From Nocardiopsis sp. NRRL B-16309 (lineage in GTDB: Bacteria > Actinomycetota > Actinomycetes > Streptosporangiales > Streptosporangiaceae): DNA of 64,000 nt. The DNA lies in assembly GCF_001279585.1 (NCBI RefSeq), contig NZ_LGEC01000074.1:1-64000 (forward strand). Reading direction: 5' to 3'. The position numbers and the translations under genes were made by a program. Of this stretch, positions 16,851-24,943 are shown in pieces. The notes below the pieces were generated by a model, which was not told where the DNA came from, did not search any database, and saw only the letters and a list, made by a program, of their open reading frames with translations. The stretch's first letter is position 1; each line of letters begins with the position of its first letter.

Positions 16851-17605
16851 CCACTGTGCCCTCGGGCGAGCCGGCCCGGCGCGTCACCACGCACCTCGTG
16901 GTCCCGGGCCCCGCCCTGCTGGGCGCGCGTGTGCTGTTCGGCCAGGATCCCGCCGACGTCGCCCGCACCCTCGGGCGGCTGGCGGCGCAGGAGTCCCTGG
17001 TCGCCGTCGACGTGCTCACCGACGTGGTCACGGCCCCCGACGGCACCCCCTGCCAGGTGGACCGGATCGTGTTCGCCACACCCGCCACGGTCGGGCACTG
17101 GCCCGCCGTGGCCGCCTCGGTCCAGCGGTCCGTGGCACCCGAGCGGGTCCTGGCGGAGGAGGAGCCCGGCCGGCGGTCCCGGCTGAGCCGTCTGGCCTCC
17201 TACGGCATCGTCACCGACCCCGCCGGACGCATCCTGCTGAGCCTGATCGCCGAGGGCTTCCCCGGCGGAGGCACCTGGCACCTCCCGGGCGGCGGCGTCG
17301 ACCCGGGCGAGGACGTGCGCGGAGCCCTGCGACGCGAGGTCCTGGAGGAGACCGGCCAGGAGGGCGTGGTCGGCCGCCTGATCACCGTGGCCAGCCACCA
17401 CCGCGTCCCGCCGACCGGCACGGAGGTCTACGCGGTCTGGGTGTTCTCGCACGTGCACGTCCCCCGCCCGGGCGAGCCCCGCGTGCTGGAGGTGGCCGGT
17501 TCCACGGCCGACTGCGCCTGGTTCACACCCGAGGAGGTGGTCGGGCTGCGCCTGTCCACGACCGCCAAGCGCGGCCTGGCCTACCTGGTCGCCCACACCC
17601 GCTGA
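16847..17605 (+). CDS. NUDIX hydrolase with N-terminal extension
   Basis: 252 residues. The NUDIX box is intact: GGVDPGEDVRGALRREVLEE followed by TGQEG (about residues 145-168), giving G-x5-E-x7-REVLEE. Residues 1-105 form an alpha/beta extension of unknown role (TTHLVVPGPALLGARVLF). The enzyme should split nucleoside-diphosphate-linked substrates; the substrate cannot be named. The GTG start overlaps the HAD stop by 4 nt. There is no obvious terminator behind it; the next 480 bp contain no clear gene. Confidence 0.9.
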   Translation: MTTVPSGEPARRVTTHLVVPGPALLGARVLFGQDPADVARTLGRLAAQESLVAVDVLTDVVTAPDGTPCQVDRIVFATPATVGHWPAVAASVQRSVAPERVLAEEEPGRRSRLSRLASYGIVTDPAGRILLSLIAEGFPGGGTWHLPGGGVDPGEDVRGALRREVLEETGQEGVVGRLITVASHHRVPPTGTEVYAVWVFSHVHVPRPGEPRVLEVAGSTADCAWFTPEEVVGLRLSTTAKRGLAYLVAHTR

Positions 17606-18088
17606 CATCCCGCCCGCGCCGGCTCTCCCCCGCACACGGGGCTCAGAGGAGCGCGCGATCCCTCCCACCCCGCCCCGCGCCTCGGGAACCACGGCAGGGT
17701 CGAAGGCGGCCGTTCAACCTGGCCCCAGGGGGTCGGCTCGGGGCGCGCCAGTGTTCACTCAAGGACGCGGAGCCGCCTCGAGGCGGACCGCATCGCAGAT
17801 GTCCGTCGAAGGGTGGCGGGCGAGGGCGTGGAGGCCCGGGAAGACGGTCCCCGGCCGCCGTACAGGGGGTGTTCTCCCGAACGCCCGGTAACAGGACAAG
17901 TAAGCGCAGTCTCCGTCAGCGGGTGTGTGCGAGGACCTCCTTCGGCCAGAGGGCGCACGTCCACCAGGCTCCGATCGCGGCGCAAGCGGTGCCGGGAGAG
18001 CAGCGCATTGGGAGACGTGGATGTCCCAGCCCGGCTTCGTTTCCTCGTGCACGCCGACCTGCTGCACGCCTGGACCAAGACGCGACCC
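17606..18088. other. Intergenic region without a supported gene
   Basis: 483 bp. Short open frames exist on both strands but none has a ribosome site, actinomycete codon usage and recognisable protein pattern together. It contains a perfect 14-bp palindrome CCGCCTCGAGGCGG (17772-17785). Decayed coding sequence is possible, because the genes to the right are frameshifted. Confidence 0.5.
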
Positions 18089-18956
18089 TCAGCCCGTGCA
18101 CGAGGCGTCCTCGGCTTCGATCTCCATCAGGTCCTGCACCGTCATGCCGTCCGGAAGGGCCTCATCGTGCTCCTTGAGCGCCTCGCCCTCGGGGGCCCGG
18201 GCACTCGCCTGCGGGTGCCTCGTCGGAACTCCGCGGGTTCGCGTGCGGCTCGGCGCGCGCCAGCTCGCGCGCCAGCGCCCCGACGGTCTCACCCATCATC
18301 CGGCCCTCGAAGGTCCCCTCGCCCCGCAACAGGGGTTCGGGCGAGGTGCGGCGCGCCTGGGCCGATTCCACGCGGCCCCCGCTCTCGCCGTTGCCGACCA
18401 CACCGCCGTCGGCCGGGACCACCGAGTTGCTGTCCAACCCCATCCACATGGCCGGCTGGGGCTCGTCGCCCGGCGTGCAGCGGGCCTCCTCCCAGTCGAT
18501 CGCGATGACGTAGTCGTGGCCCACTTCCACGCGCGGCTCGTCCTGGGTGCCGATCGGCCTCATGTCGTCCACGCCGCCGGTGAACACGAACCCCCACGTG
18601 GGGTACTCGTACGTCTCCGGTGCCGGCCGCGCCGCGTCGGGTGCCGACCACAGGACCCGCCGCACGTCCAGGGTGACCGTGCGGCCGACCATCCCCTCTC
18701 CGCGCTCGACCTCGACCGGTAGCGGTTCGTGGACCACCTCATCCACGACGCTCGCCAGGATGACGTGGTCGGCGTTGGTCACCCAGTCCTGGGCGGTCTC
18801 ACCGGATTTGCGATAGGAGGCAGCGGCGTTCGTCAGGGGCAACTCGTCGGGGTCGGGTTCGTAGGTCGCGACGTTGAATGCGACCGTGGCCGCGACCGCG
18901 GCTGTGCCCATACCCGAGGCGATGAACACCCGGGTGCGCTTACTGATGCGAGACAT
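18089..18956 (-). pseudogene. Secreted or membrane-anchored protein of unknown function, frameshifted near the C-terminus
   Basis: ATG 18956 follows GGGGAGG at 8 nt and opens with MSRISKRTRVFIASGMGTAA, a signal or anchor segment. The body (about residues 40-230) is an acidic alpha/beta domain without a known signature (DWVTNADHVILASVVDEVV, EVGHDYVIAIDWEEARC). The frame then becomes Pro/Gly/Arg-rich and stops at 18162, while the +1 frame gives a normal-looking acidic end, EGEALKEHDEALPDGMTVQD..., stopping at 18089-18091. The switch falls around the GC homopolymers at 18188-18200. This is a one-base insertion, real or a sequencing error. The gene lies behind the metallopeptidase gene and overlaps its restored 3' end. 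Confidence 0.65.
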
Positions 18957-19595
18957 GGCGGATCCTCCCCGGCTGGTACGTGGCATCGATCATGGCCCGA
19001 AGACCAGACATCCGCGCCGAATCGAAGTTCGACAGCTTCGGTGAGGACAGAGCCCCGTGTCGGAGACCCACCGCGTGTCCCGTCTCGTGGCAGCCAGTCC
19101 TCGGTCGTACGCAACGTAGCCCCGGATGCGCACGTACTGCTGGCCAAACCTGGCGCTGTAGCCGTTGACGGCGTCGTCGAACCAGGTCACGCCCATCACG
19201 TCGGGGGGCACATTGTCGACCCGCCCCTCCTGGTGGACGATGTCCGTCTCGCCCGGGCCGGAGAGAACCGGGGCGTCACCGTCAACGATGTAGAGGTCGG
19301 TGGGGCCGTAGTCCCGGTTCATGGTGTTGATGACAGCACCGCGGTCAGGGCTTTCCAGCTCGAACGCGTCCGCTCTGTCCATGTGGTGGTAGGTGTCGGT
19401 GTAGTCGGTGCGGCAGGGCACGTTGCTGTCAATGTTCTGGGGGTCCTGGATCCAGCGATCGTTGGGGGCGCTGGCTGTGGGGAACATGCCGTCGGTGGCC
19501 AGAGCTGCGGCCACACCGGCGGTGCCGGGTGAGGCCGCCACGGCCACACCGAGAACAGTAGCCATACGACGTCTGAGAATCCGCATGAATTGCAT
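18940..19595 (-). pseudogene. Secreted zinc metallopeptidase (matrixin-like), frameshifted before the active site
   Basis: From ATG 19595 (or 19586) the frame encodes a basic start and signal peptide, then about 130 residues (DRWIQDPQNIDSN, DAVNGYSARFGQQYVRIRGY). At about 19095-19130 the frame breaks. In the shifted frame, bases 19089-19057 encode HETGHAVGLRH, the complete zinc-binding HExxHxxGxxH signature, and the frame continues 38 more sensible residues (GALSSPKLSNFDSARMSGLR...) to a TAA at 18940-18942. The unshifted frame runs on only as an Arg-rich tail to 18990. One lost base explains everything. As sequenced, the product lacks its active site. AT-rich sequence precedes the gene. Confidence 0.8.
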
Positions 19596-19690
19596 TCAGT
19601 AGTCAATAATAATGAACGCCAGTCGCACACTAGAGTAAAAGCACCAAATCGGAACTTGATCATGCGAAGTGGTCCAGGCTCGGAATGCGC

Positions 19691-20956
19691 CTACAGGCGC
19701 AGCCTGTACCTCTCCCGGGCCCACCACACGGCGGCGCCGAGGCCCAGCACCGCCAGCCCGGCCATCCCCACCGGCAGCGGCAGGCTGCACGCCAGGACCA
19801 CGCACCCGACCAGGCCGACGACCGGCACCACCAGCGGCGGCCGGGTCTCGTCCGGACCCAGGCGCAGCGCGGAGGCGTTGGTGATGGCGTAGTACACCAG
19901 GACCCCGAACGCGGAGAAGGCGATCGCCCCGCGCAGGTCGAAGAGCAGCACCAGCACCAGCACCACGGCGCCGACCAGGATCTCCGCCCGGTGGGGGACC
20001 CCGTGGCGCTCGTGCACGACGGCCAGGGCGCGCGGCAGGTGGCCGTCGGCGGCCATCGCGGCGGTCGTGCGCGAGACCCCCAGCACGAGGGAGAGCAGCG
20101 CCCCCAGGCTGGCCACGGCGGCGCCCGCGACCATGACCGGGACCAGGGCCGGGTACCCGGCGACCAGGACCGCGTCGACCATCGGCGCGGTGCTGGTGGA
20201 CAGGCGGTCGCGCCCCAGCACGATGAGCAGGCCGGTGCCCACGGCCATGTACAGGGCCAGGACCCCGCCCAGGGCCAGCACGATGGCGCGCGGGATGGTG
20301 GTCTCGGGGTCGCGGACCTCACCGCCCAGGGTGGCGATGCGGGCGTACCCGGCGAAGGCGAAGAAGATCATCCCGGCCGAGCCGAGCAGCCCGAAGGATC
20401 CCGGCCAGGGCCCCAGCCCCTCCACCTGGGCGACGAGGGCCAGGCGGCCGCTGAGCACCATGGCCGCGATCGCGACCGCCAGCGCCGCCAGCACCAGGAC
20501 CACCAGGACCTTGACCACGAACGTGGAGCGGCGCACCCCCCGGTAGTTCAGGGCGGTGATCGCGACGACGGCGGCCGCGGCCACCGGGCGCTCCCAGCCG
20601 GGCAGCGCGTAGGCGGCGAAGGTCAGCGCCATCGCCGCGCAGGAGGCGACCTTGCCGACCACGAACGACCATCCCGCCAGGTAGCCCCACAGCTCGCCCA
20701 GCCGCTCGGTGCCGTAGACGTAGGCGCCCCCGGACTGGGGGTGGCGCGCGGCGAGCCGGGCCGAGGAGACCGCGTTGCAGTACGCGACGATCCCGGCGAT
20801 GAGGATGGCGACCGGAAGCCAGGCGCCCGCGCCGACCACGGCGGGGGCGAAGACCGAGAACACGCCCGCGCCCAGCATGGCGCCGGCGCCGATGGCGACC
20901 GCGTCGACGGTACCGAGGACCCGGGCGGGTCCGGCCTGGGGTGACGAGGTGGTCAA
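19691..20956 (-). CDS. APC-family amino-acid permease
   Basis: 421 residues with about twelve membrane helices. The APC signature starts at helix 1: VDAVAIGAGAMLGAGVFSVF, with the unwound GAGAMLGAG substrate-binding segment. Helix 6 also has its typical break (GMIFFAFAGYARIATLGGEV), and the conserved loop is RDPETTIPRAIVLALG. It should move an amino acid or polyamine by proton or sodium coupling. The start is TTG 20956: AAGGAGA lies 5 nt before it, and codons further upstream are not protein-like. It stands alone; its substrate cannot be read from the sequence. Confidence 0.9.
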   Translation of the reverse strand: MTTSSPQAGPARVLGTVDAVAIGAGAMLGAGVFSVFAPAVVGAGAWLPVAILIAGIVAYCNAVSSARLAARHPQSGGAYVYGTERLGELWGYLAGWSFVVGKVASCAAMALTFAAYALPGWERPVAAAAVVAITALNYRGVRRSTFVVKVLVVLVLAALAVAIAAMVLSGRLALVAQVEGLGPWPGSFGLLGSAGMIFFAFAGYARIATLGGEVRDPETTIPRAIVLALGGVLALYMAVGTGLLIVLGRDRLSTSTAPMVDAVLVAGYPALVPVMVAGAAVASLGALLSLVLGVSRTTAAMAADGHLPRALAVVHERHGVPHRAEILVGAVVLVLVLLFDLRGAIAFSAFGVLVYYAITNASALRLGPDETRPPLVVPVVGLVGCVVLACSLPLPVGMAGLAVLGLGAAVWWARERYRLRL

Positions 20957-21280
20957 CGGGTCTCCTTGCGTGAGTACGCCCGGCTCGCACCGGGTGGCAA
21001 CGCGCTTCTCCCCGGACTCCTCCGGCAAAGAGCACAGCGGTACCTCGGACGCGGCGGCCGCCTCCGTCCCGACGAGTCCTCCGTCCCTTCCCCGGCCGCC
21101 CTGCACTGGTGCCGACACGGCGGCGGTCCGGGATCCCGGAGGCCGGGACGCGCGTCCCGCCATCGGGGCGGGAGCCGTGTCCGACTTCCGAGTGTGCCCG
21201 ATGCGGGTGACCACCGGGCCCGAACCGCCCGAGGCGCGGGTGGCCACTTTCGGTCTGATCGGTGACACAGGGCACACGGA

Positions 21281-21308
21281 GCGGCCCCCGGCCGGAGCCG
21301 GGGGCCGC
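21281..21308. terminator. Terminator hairpin after the DUF1918-DUF1876 gene
   Basis: Perfect 12-bp stem GCGGCCCCCGGC / GCCGGGGGCCGC around loop CGGA, 36 bp past the stop of the minus-strand gene. Confidence 0.8.
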
Positions 21309-21344
21309 GGGGCCGGCGCGGTGGGTCGCGCCGGTGGCGGTGGG

Positions 21345-21851
21345 TCAGGTCGGACGCCAGGGCGTACCGGTGTTGTCGTTGATGTCCTCGGCCGCGACCT
21401 GGCGGAGCTGGCGTGAGAGGTCGGACAGGGCGCGCGAGACGGCGAGCTCCTCCCCGATCTCGGGTACGTCGAGGTCGGCGGGGTGTTTGCGAGACATTCC
21501 GTGCCCTCGGAGCGCCGTCCCGTCGTCGGCGACCAGGCCGACTTCGGCCCAGGTCCGCGCGGTGTCGCCCTCGGTCTCCTCCGCGACGACGACGTCGACG
21601 TCCCAGCGCTTCATGGTCTGCATGGCTTGCGTCTCCTCCGTGTCCGCGCCCGTGCGGCCGGGCCTGTGTTCGATGTGCGCGTCCGGCCCCGGGTAGACCA
21701 GGGCGTCGTGCCCGCCGACCGCGTCCAGCCAGTGCACCTGGTACGGCGGGGACCCGCCGTCGCCCTGGACCTTGGTGACGACGCCCGTCCGGCGGTGGGT
21801 GTCGGCACGCGGGCTCTCGACGACGAGTCGGTCTCCTACCTCTGCTCGCAT
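21345..21851 (-). CDS. DUF1918-DUF1876 fusion protein (dormancy-type)
   Basis: A 168-residue protein joining two families usually separate. Residues 1-60 are DUF1918: MRAEVGDRLVVESPRADTHR...GVVTKVQGDGGSPPYQVHWLD, an SH3-like barrel. Residues 81-165 are DUF1876: KRWDVDVVVAEETEGDTART...LRGHGMSRKHPAD. In mycobacteria, single-domain members (Rv0569 and Rv2302 for DUF1918; Rv1738 and Rv2632c for DUF1876) belong to hypoxia/dormancy regulons, and Rv1738 resembles ribosome-hibernation factors in structure. A role on ribosomes in resting cells is therefore a reasonable inference. ATG 21851 follows GGGGGA. The linker (61-80) is acidic and probably flexible. Confidence 0.88.
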   Translation of the reverse strand: MRAEVGDRLVVESPRADTHRRTGVVTKVQGDGGSPPYQVHWLDAVGGHDALVYPGPDAHIEHRPGRTGADTEETQAMQTMKRWDVDVVVAEETEGDTARTWAEVGLVADDGTALRGHGMSRKHPADLDVPEIGEELAVSRALSDLSRQLRQVAAEDINDNTGTPWRPT

Positions 21852-21981
21852 GTGTTCCCCCACGAGATGGTCGGTTACCTCCATCTTCCGCACCCGGTGG
21901 TCCCAGGTGCGGGGTCTTGGAGATTTCGTATCCGGCAGGTGGAGAGGTTTTTGCCCGGCCGGAGCGGGGAGCGCGTCCTGG

Positions 21982-21987
21982 TAGCGT
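21982..21987 (+). promoter_or_regulatory. -10 box of the methyltransferase gene, leaderless
   Basis: TAGCGT ends 6 nt before GTG 21994, with no ribosome site between. Confidence 0.55.
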
Positions 21988-21993
21988 CACGGC

Positions 21994-22632
21994 GTGGCCC
22001 AGCACTACTTCGACTCCGATCCCGACGCCGCCAGCCGGCCCTCCACGGCCGACCTGGTCCTGCCCGACCTGCACCTGCGGCTGCACACCGACCGCGGTGT
22101 GTTCTCGCCCGACAAGGTCGACCTGGGCACGCGCGTGCTGTTGGAGACCGTCCCGGCGCCGCCCGCGCGGGGGCGCCTGCTGGACCTGGGATGCGGTTAC
22201 GGGCCCATCGCGCTGACGATGGCCTCGCGCGCCCCGCGGGCGCGGGTGCTCGGCGTGGACGTCAACGCGCGCGCGGTGGGGCTGGCGCGGCGCAACGCGG
22301 CCGAGTACGGGCTCGCGCACGCGCGGTTCGCGGTCGTCTCCCCCGAGGGCCGGGCGACCGCCGAGGAGGCCGCGCCCGCCGCCGGGGAGCTGGAGGGGCC
22401 CTTCGACGCGGTCTGGTCCAATCCGCCCATCCGGGTGGGCAAGGACGTGCTGCACGCGATGCTGCGCACCTGGCTGGGGCGGCTGACTCCGCAGGGCACG
22501 GCCCATCTGGTGGTCCAGCGCCACCTGGGCGCGAACTCGCTCCAGAAGTGGCTGGACGCCCAGGGCCTGCCGGCCGAGCGCGTCGCCTCGCGGGCGGGGT
22601 TCCGCGTCCTGGCGGTACGCCGTGGGGCGTGA
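21994..22632 (+). CDS. RsmC-like class I SAM methyltransferase
   Basis: 212 residues. The SAM-binding motif I is LLDLGCGYGPIALTMA (about 63-78), followed by the acidic LGVDVNARAV. The catalytic NPPIRVGK motif (about 147-154) marks N-methylation of a planar amino group, as in 16S rRNA guanine-N2 methyltransferases RsmC/RsmD. It is the single-domain form (MTS family), lacking the N-terminal duplicate of E. coli RsmC. The exact RNA target is not certain. A TrmH-type methyltransferase gene follows 145 bp downstream on the same strand, giving an RNA-modification pair. Confidence 0.9.
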   Translation: MAQHYFDSDPDAASRPSTADLVLPDLHLRLHTDRGVFSPDKVDLGTRVLLETVPAPPARGRLLDLGCGYGPIALTMASRAPRARVLGVDVNARAVGLARRNAAEYGLAHARFAVVSPEGRATAEEAAPAAGELEGPFDAVWSNPPIRVGKDVLHAMLRTWLGRLTPQGTAHLVVQRHLGANSLQKWLDAQGLPAERVASRAGFRVLAVRRGA

Positions 22633-22776
22633 CGCGCGTTCGTGCCGTCGTCCCTGCTCCGGCCCGCGCCGGTGTGTCCGGCCCCCGCGTGCGGGGCGGG
22701 CGCCCGACCAGTATCCTGATGCGAACACCGATCCCCGGGACCGCCCGGGCAGAACCCGCCGAGGAACACACCGCAG

Positions 22777-23337
22777 TTGAGCACGCAGTTGCGTCCCACC
22801 GACGTCAAACGCCTGAACCGCCAGTGGCGCAGGCGCACCGAAGGGCGTCTGGCCCTTCTGGTGGAGTCCGTCACCCAGCCGTACAACCTGGGGTCGATCC
22901 TGCGTACCTGCGCGACCTTCGGCGTCGACCGGCTCTGGCTCACGGGCAACAGCGCCGACCCCGACGACCCCAAGGTCGGCAAGACCGCGCTGGGCACCGG
23001 CGCGAAGGTGGCGCACACGCGGACCGCCTCCACCGCCGACGCCCTGGCCGCGGCGCGCGGTGAGGGGTTCAAGGTCGTCGCGGTGGAACTGGCCTCCGGC
23101 GCGGTGCCGCTGCACGCCGCCCCGCTGGAGCCGGACGTGTGCCTGGCCGTGGGCGCCGAGGACCACGGCTGCTCCCCCGCCCTCTTGTCAGGCGCGGACG
23201 CGGTGACCTACATTCCGCAGATCGGCCGGGTCGGATCGCTGAACGTGGCCGTGGCCACCGCGATCGCCCTCGCCGAGGCCCGGCGGCGCGAGTGGGCGGC
23301 CTTCGGCGACGAGGCCGACGCGCCCGTGGGGAACTGA
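22777..23337 (+). CDS. SpoU/TrmH-family RNA 2'-O-methyltransferase
   Basis: 186 residues forming the SPOUT knot. Motif 1 is NLGSILRTCATFGVD (about 35-49), motif 2 is LAVGAEDHGCSPALL, and motif 3 is YIPQIGRVGSLNVAVATAIA, so SAM binding and the catalytic arginine are preserved. It should methylate a ribose in tRNA or rRNA; the basic N-terminus (RRTEGRLALLVE) is typical of TrmH relatives acting on tRNA. The start is TTG 22777, with GAGGAAC 9 nt before it. TATCCT at about 22713 could be the -10 of its promoter. Confidence 0.92.
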   Translation: MSTQLRPTDVKRLNRQWRRRTEGRLALLVESVTQPYNLGSILRTCATFGVDRLWLTGNSADPDDPKVGKTALGTGAKVAHTRTASTADALAAARGEGFKVVAVELASGAVPLHAAPLEPDVCLAVGAEDHGCSPALLSGADAVTYIPQIGRVGSLNVAVATAIALAEARRREWAAFGDEADAPVGN

Positions 23338-23429
23338 GCGGGAACTTTTCGCCCGCCTTTCAGCGTCTTTCTGACACATGGACCACTTCGGTCACAGCAA
23401 CAACGCGCACCCGCGCAGAGAGAGGAACA

Positions 23430-23564
23430 GTGGACCCGTCCCGAAGTACCGACAGCATCCTGAACGGATGCTGTGACACAGACGACGAGCCCCCTTCTAC
23501 GGAGGGTGCGCACCCTCGTAGAGGTCCGAGCCCGAAGCGGATCCAGGCGGTGCGTGCCCGATGA
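23430..23564 (+). CDS. Small 44-residue ORF translationally coupled to the CNNM gene
   Basis: GTG 23430 is preceded by GAGAGGAACA, a good ribosome site, and the frame ends in a TGA that overlaps the next gene's start (ATGA, 23561-23564). The peptide, starting MDPSRSTDSILNGCCDTDDE, has a double cysteine and an acidic patch, then a basic end, and no known domain. A perfect 9-bp hairpin (ACAGCATCC / GGATGCTGT, 23451-23473) lies inside it. It may be a leader peptide setting translation of the transporter, or a small protein of its own. Confidence 0.45.
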   Translation: MDPSRSTDSILNGCCDTDDEPPSTEGAHPRRGPSPKRIQAVRAR

Positions 23565-24943
23565 TGAGCACCGTCCTCAGTATCGCCTTCGGCATCCTGG
23601 TGGTCCTCCTGATCACCGTGGCGACGGGATACTTCGTCGCCCAGGAGTTCGGCTACATGGCCGTGGACCGCTCGCGGCTGCGAGCGAGGGCCGCGGCGGG
23701 CGACGCCGGGGCCAAGCGGGCCCTGGGCATCACCAAGCGAACGTCCTTCATGCTCTCCGGCGCCCAGCTGGGCATCACCGTGACCGCCCTGCTGGTCGGC
23801 TACGTGGCCGAGCCCCTGATCGGTAACGGCGTCGGCGAGCTCCTCGGCGCCGTCGGTGTCCCCACGGGAACCGGCGTGGCCATCGGCATCATCCTGGCGC
23901 TCCTGTTCTCGACCATCGTGCAGATGGTCTTCGGTGAGCTCTTCCCCAAGAACCTGGCCATCGCCCGGCCCGAACCGGTGGCGCGCTGGCTGGCGCTGTC
24001 GACGGGGATCTACCTCAGGATCTTCGGCCCGCTGATCTGGCTCTTCGACCAGGCCGCGATCCTGCTGCTCAAAGCGGCGCGGATCGAGCCGGTGGAGGAC
24101 GTCCAGCACGCGGCGACCGCGCGCGACCTGGAGAGCATCATCGCCGAGTCCCGGGCCAGCGGGGATCTTCCCCCCGAGCTGTCCACGCTGTTGGACCGCA
24201 CCCTGGACTTCCACGAGCGCACCGCCGGGCACGCCATGATCCCGCGCCCGGAGGTGGCCACCGTCGAGGAGGGCGACCCGGTCAGCCGGGTCGTGGAGCT
24301 CATGGCCTCCGACCACTCGCGCTTCCCGGTCCTGGGCGCCGGTGTCGACGACATCGTCGGCGTCATCTGCCTGCGCGACGTCCTCGCGCTGGGGGACCGC
24401 GACCTGGCCGAGACCAAGGTCAGCGAGGTGGCCAGGCAGACCGTGATGCTTCCCGTGTCGCTGCCGCTGCCGGCCGCCCTGAACCAGCTGCGCGAGGCGG
24501 GCGAGGAGTTCGCGTGCGTGGTGGACGAGTACGGCGGTCTGGCCGGCGTCATCACGACCGAGGACCTGGCCGAGGAGCTGGTCGGCGAGATCGCCGACGA
24601 GCACAGCCCCGCGGAGGAGTCCCCCTCCTACCTGGAGGGTGAGGGCTCCTACCTGGTCCCGGGCGGACTGCACGTCGACGAGGTCGAGCGTCTGCTCGGC
24701 CACGACCTGCCCGGAGGGGACTACGAGACCCTGGGCGGTCTGGTCGTGCACGAGCTGCACCGGCTCCCCGAGGCCGGTGACACGGTCTCCATCGCCCTGC
24801 CCCGGCCGCCCAGCGCGCACGACGAGGACCCCGACATGCGGTTGACCATGGTCGTCAGCGCGGTACAGAGGCACATTCCGCACACCGTGGAGCTGCGGCT
24901 GCACGAGAGGTCGGACGAAGAGTCGCAGGAGGCGTCGGCATGA
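23561..24943 (+). CDS. CNNM/CorC-type membrane protein (DUF21-CBS-CorC)
   Basis: About 460 residues. The DUF21 membrane domain (about 1-180, four helices; FVAQEFGYMAVDRSRLRARA, GAQLGITVTALLVGYVAEP, VFGELFPKNLAIARPE) is followed by two CBS modules (about 210-345; YGGLAGVITTEDLAEELVGE) and a CorC_HlyC domain (GSYLVPGGLHVDEVERLLG) at about 370-440. Family members move or regulate Mg2+ (and Co2+). The start ATGATG at 23561 overlaps the small upstream ORF, and the end overlaps the second CNNM gene (ATGA, 24940-24943). The pair probably forms a heteromeric transporter, as in many actinobacteria. Confidence 0.93.
   Translation: MMSTVLSIAFGILVVLLITVATGYFVAQEFGYMAVDRSRLRARAAAGDAGAKRALGITKRTSFMLSGAQLGITVTALLVGYVAEPLIGNGVGELLGAVGVPTGTGVAIGIILALLFSTIVQMVFGELFPKNLAIARPEPVARWLALSTGIYLRIFGPLIWLFDQAAILLLKAARIEPVEDVQHAATARDLESIIAESRASGDLPPELSTLLDRTLDFHERTAGHAMIPRPEVATVEEGDPVSRVVELMASDHSRFPVLGAGVDDIVGVICLRDVLALGDRDLAETKVSEVARQTVMLPVSLPLPAALNQLREAGEEFACVVDEYGGLAGVITTEDLAEELVGEIADEHSPAEESPSYLEGEGSYLVPGGLHVDEVERLLGHDLPGGDYETLGGLVVHELHRLPEAGDTVSIALPRPPSAHDEDPDMRLTMVVSAVQRHIPHTVELRLHERSDEESQEASA

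Noticed and set aside
17755..18078. Overlapping minus-strand open frames of about 100 codons
   Set aside because: Neither has a ribosome site or recognisable pattern; could be decayed DNA but cannot be supported.
23338..23560. Mg2+ (M-box) or c-di-AMP riboswitch before the CNNM genes
   Set aside because: I could not recognise the conserved cores of either; only a small ORF and one hairpin are visible.
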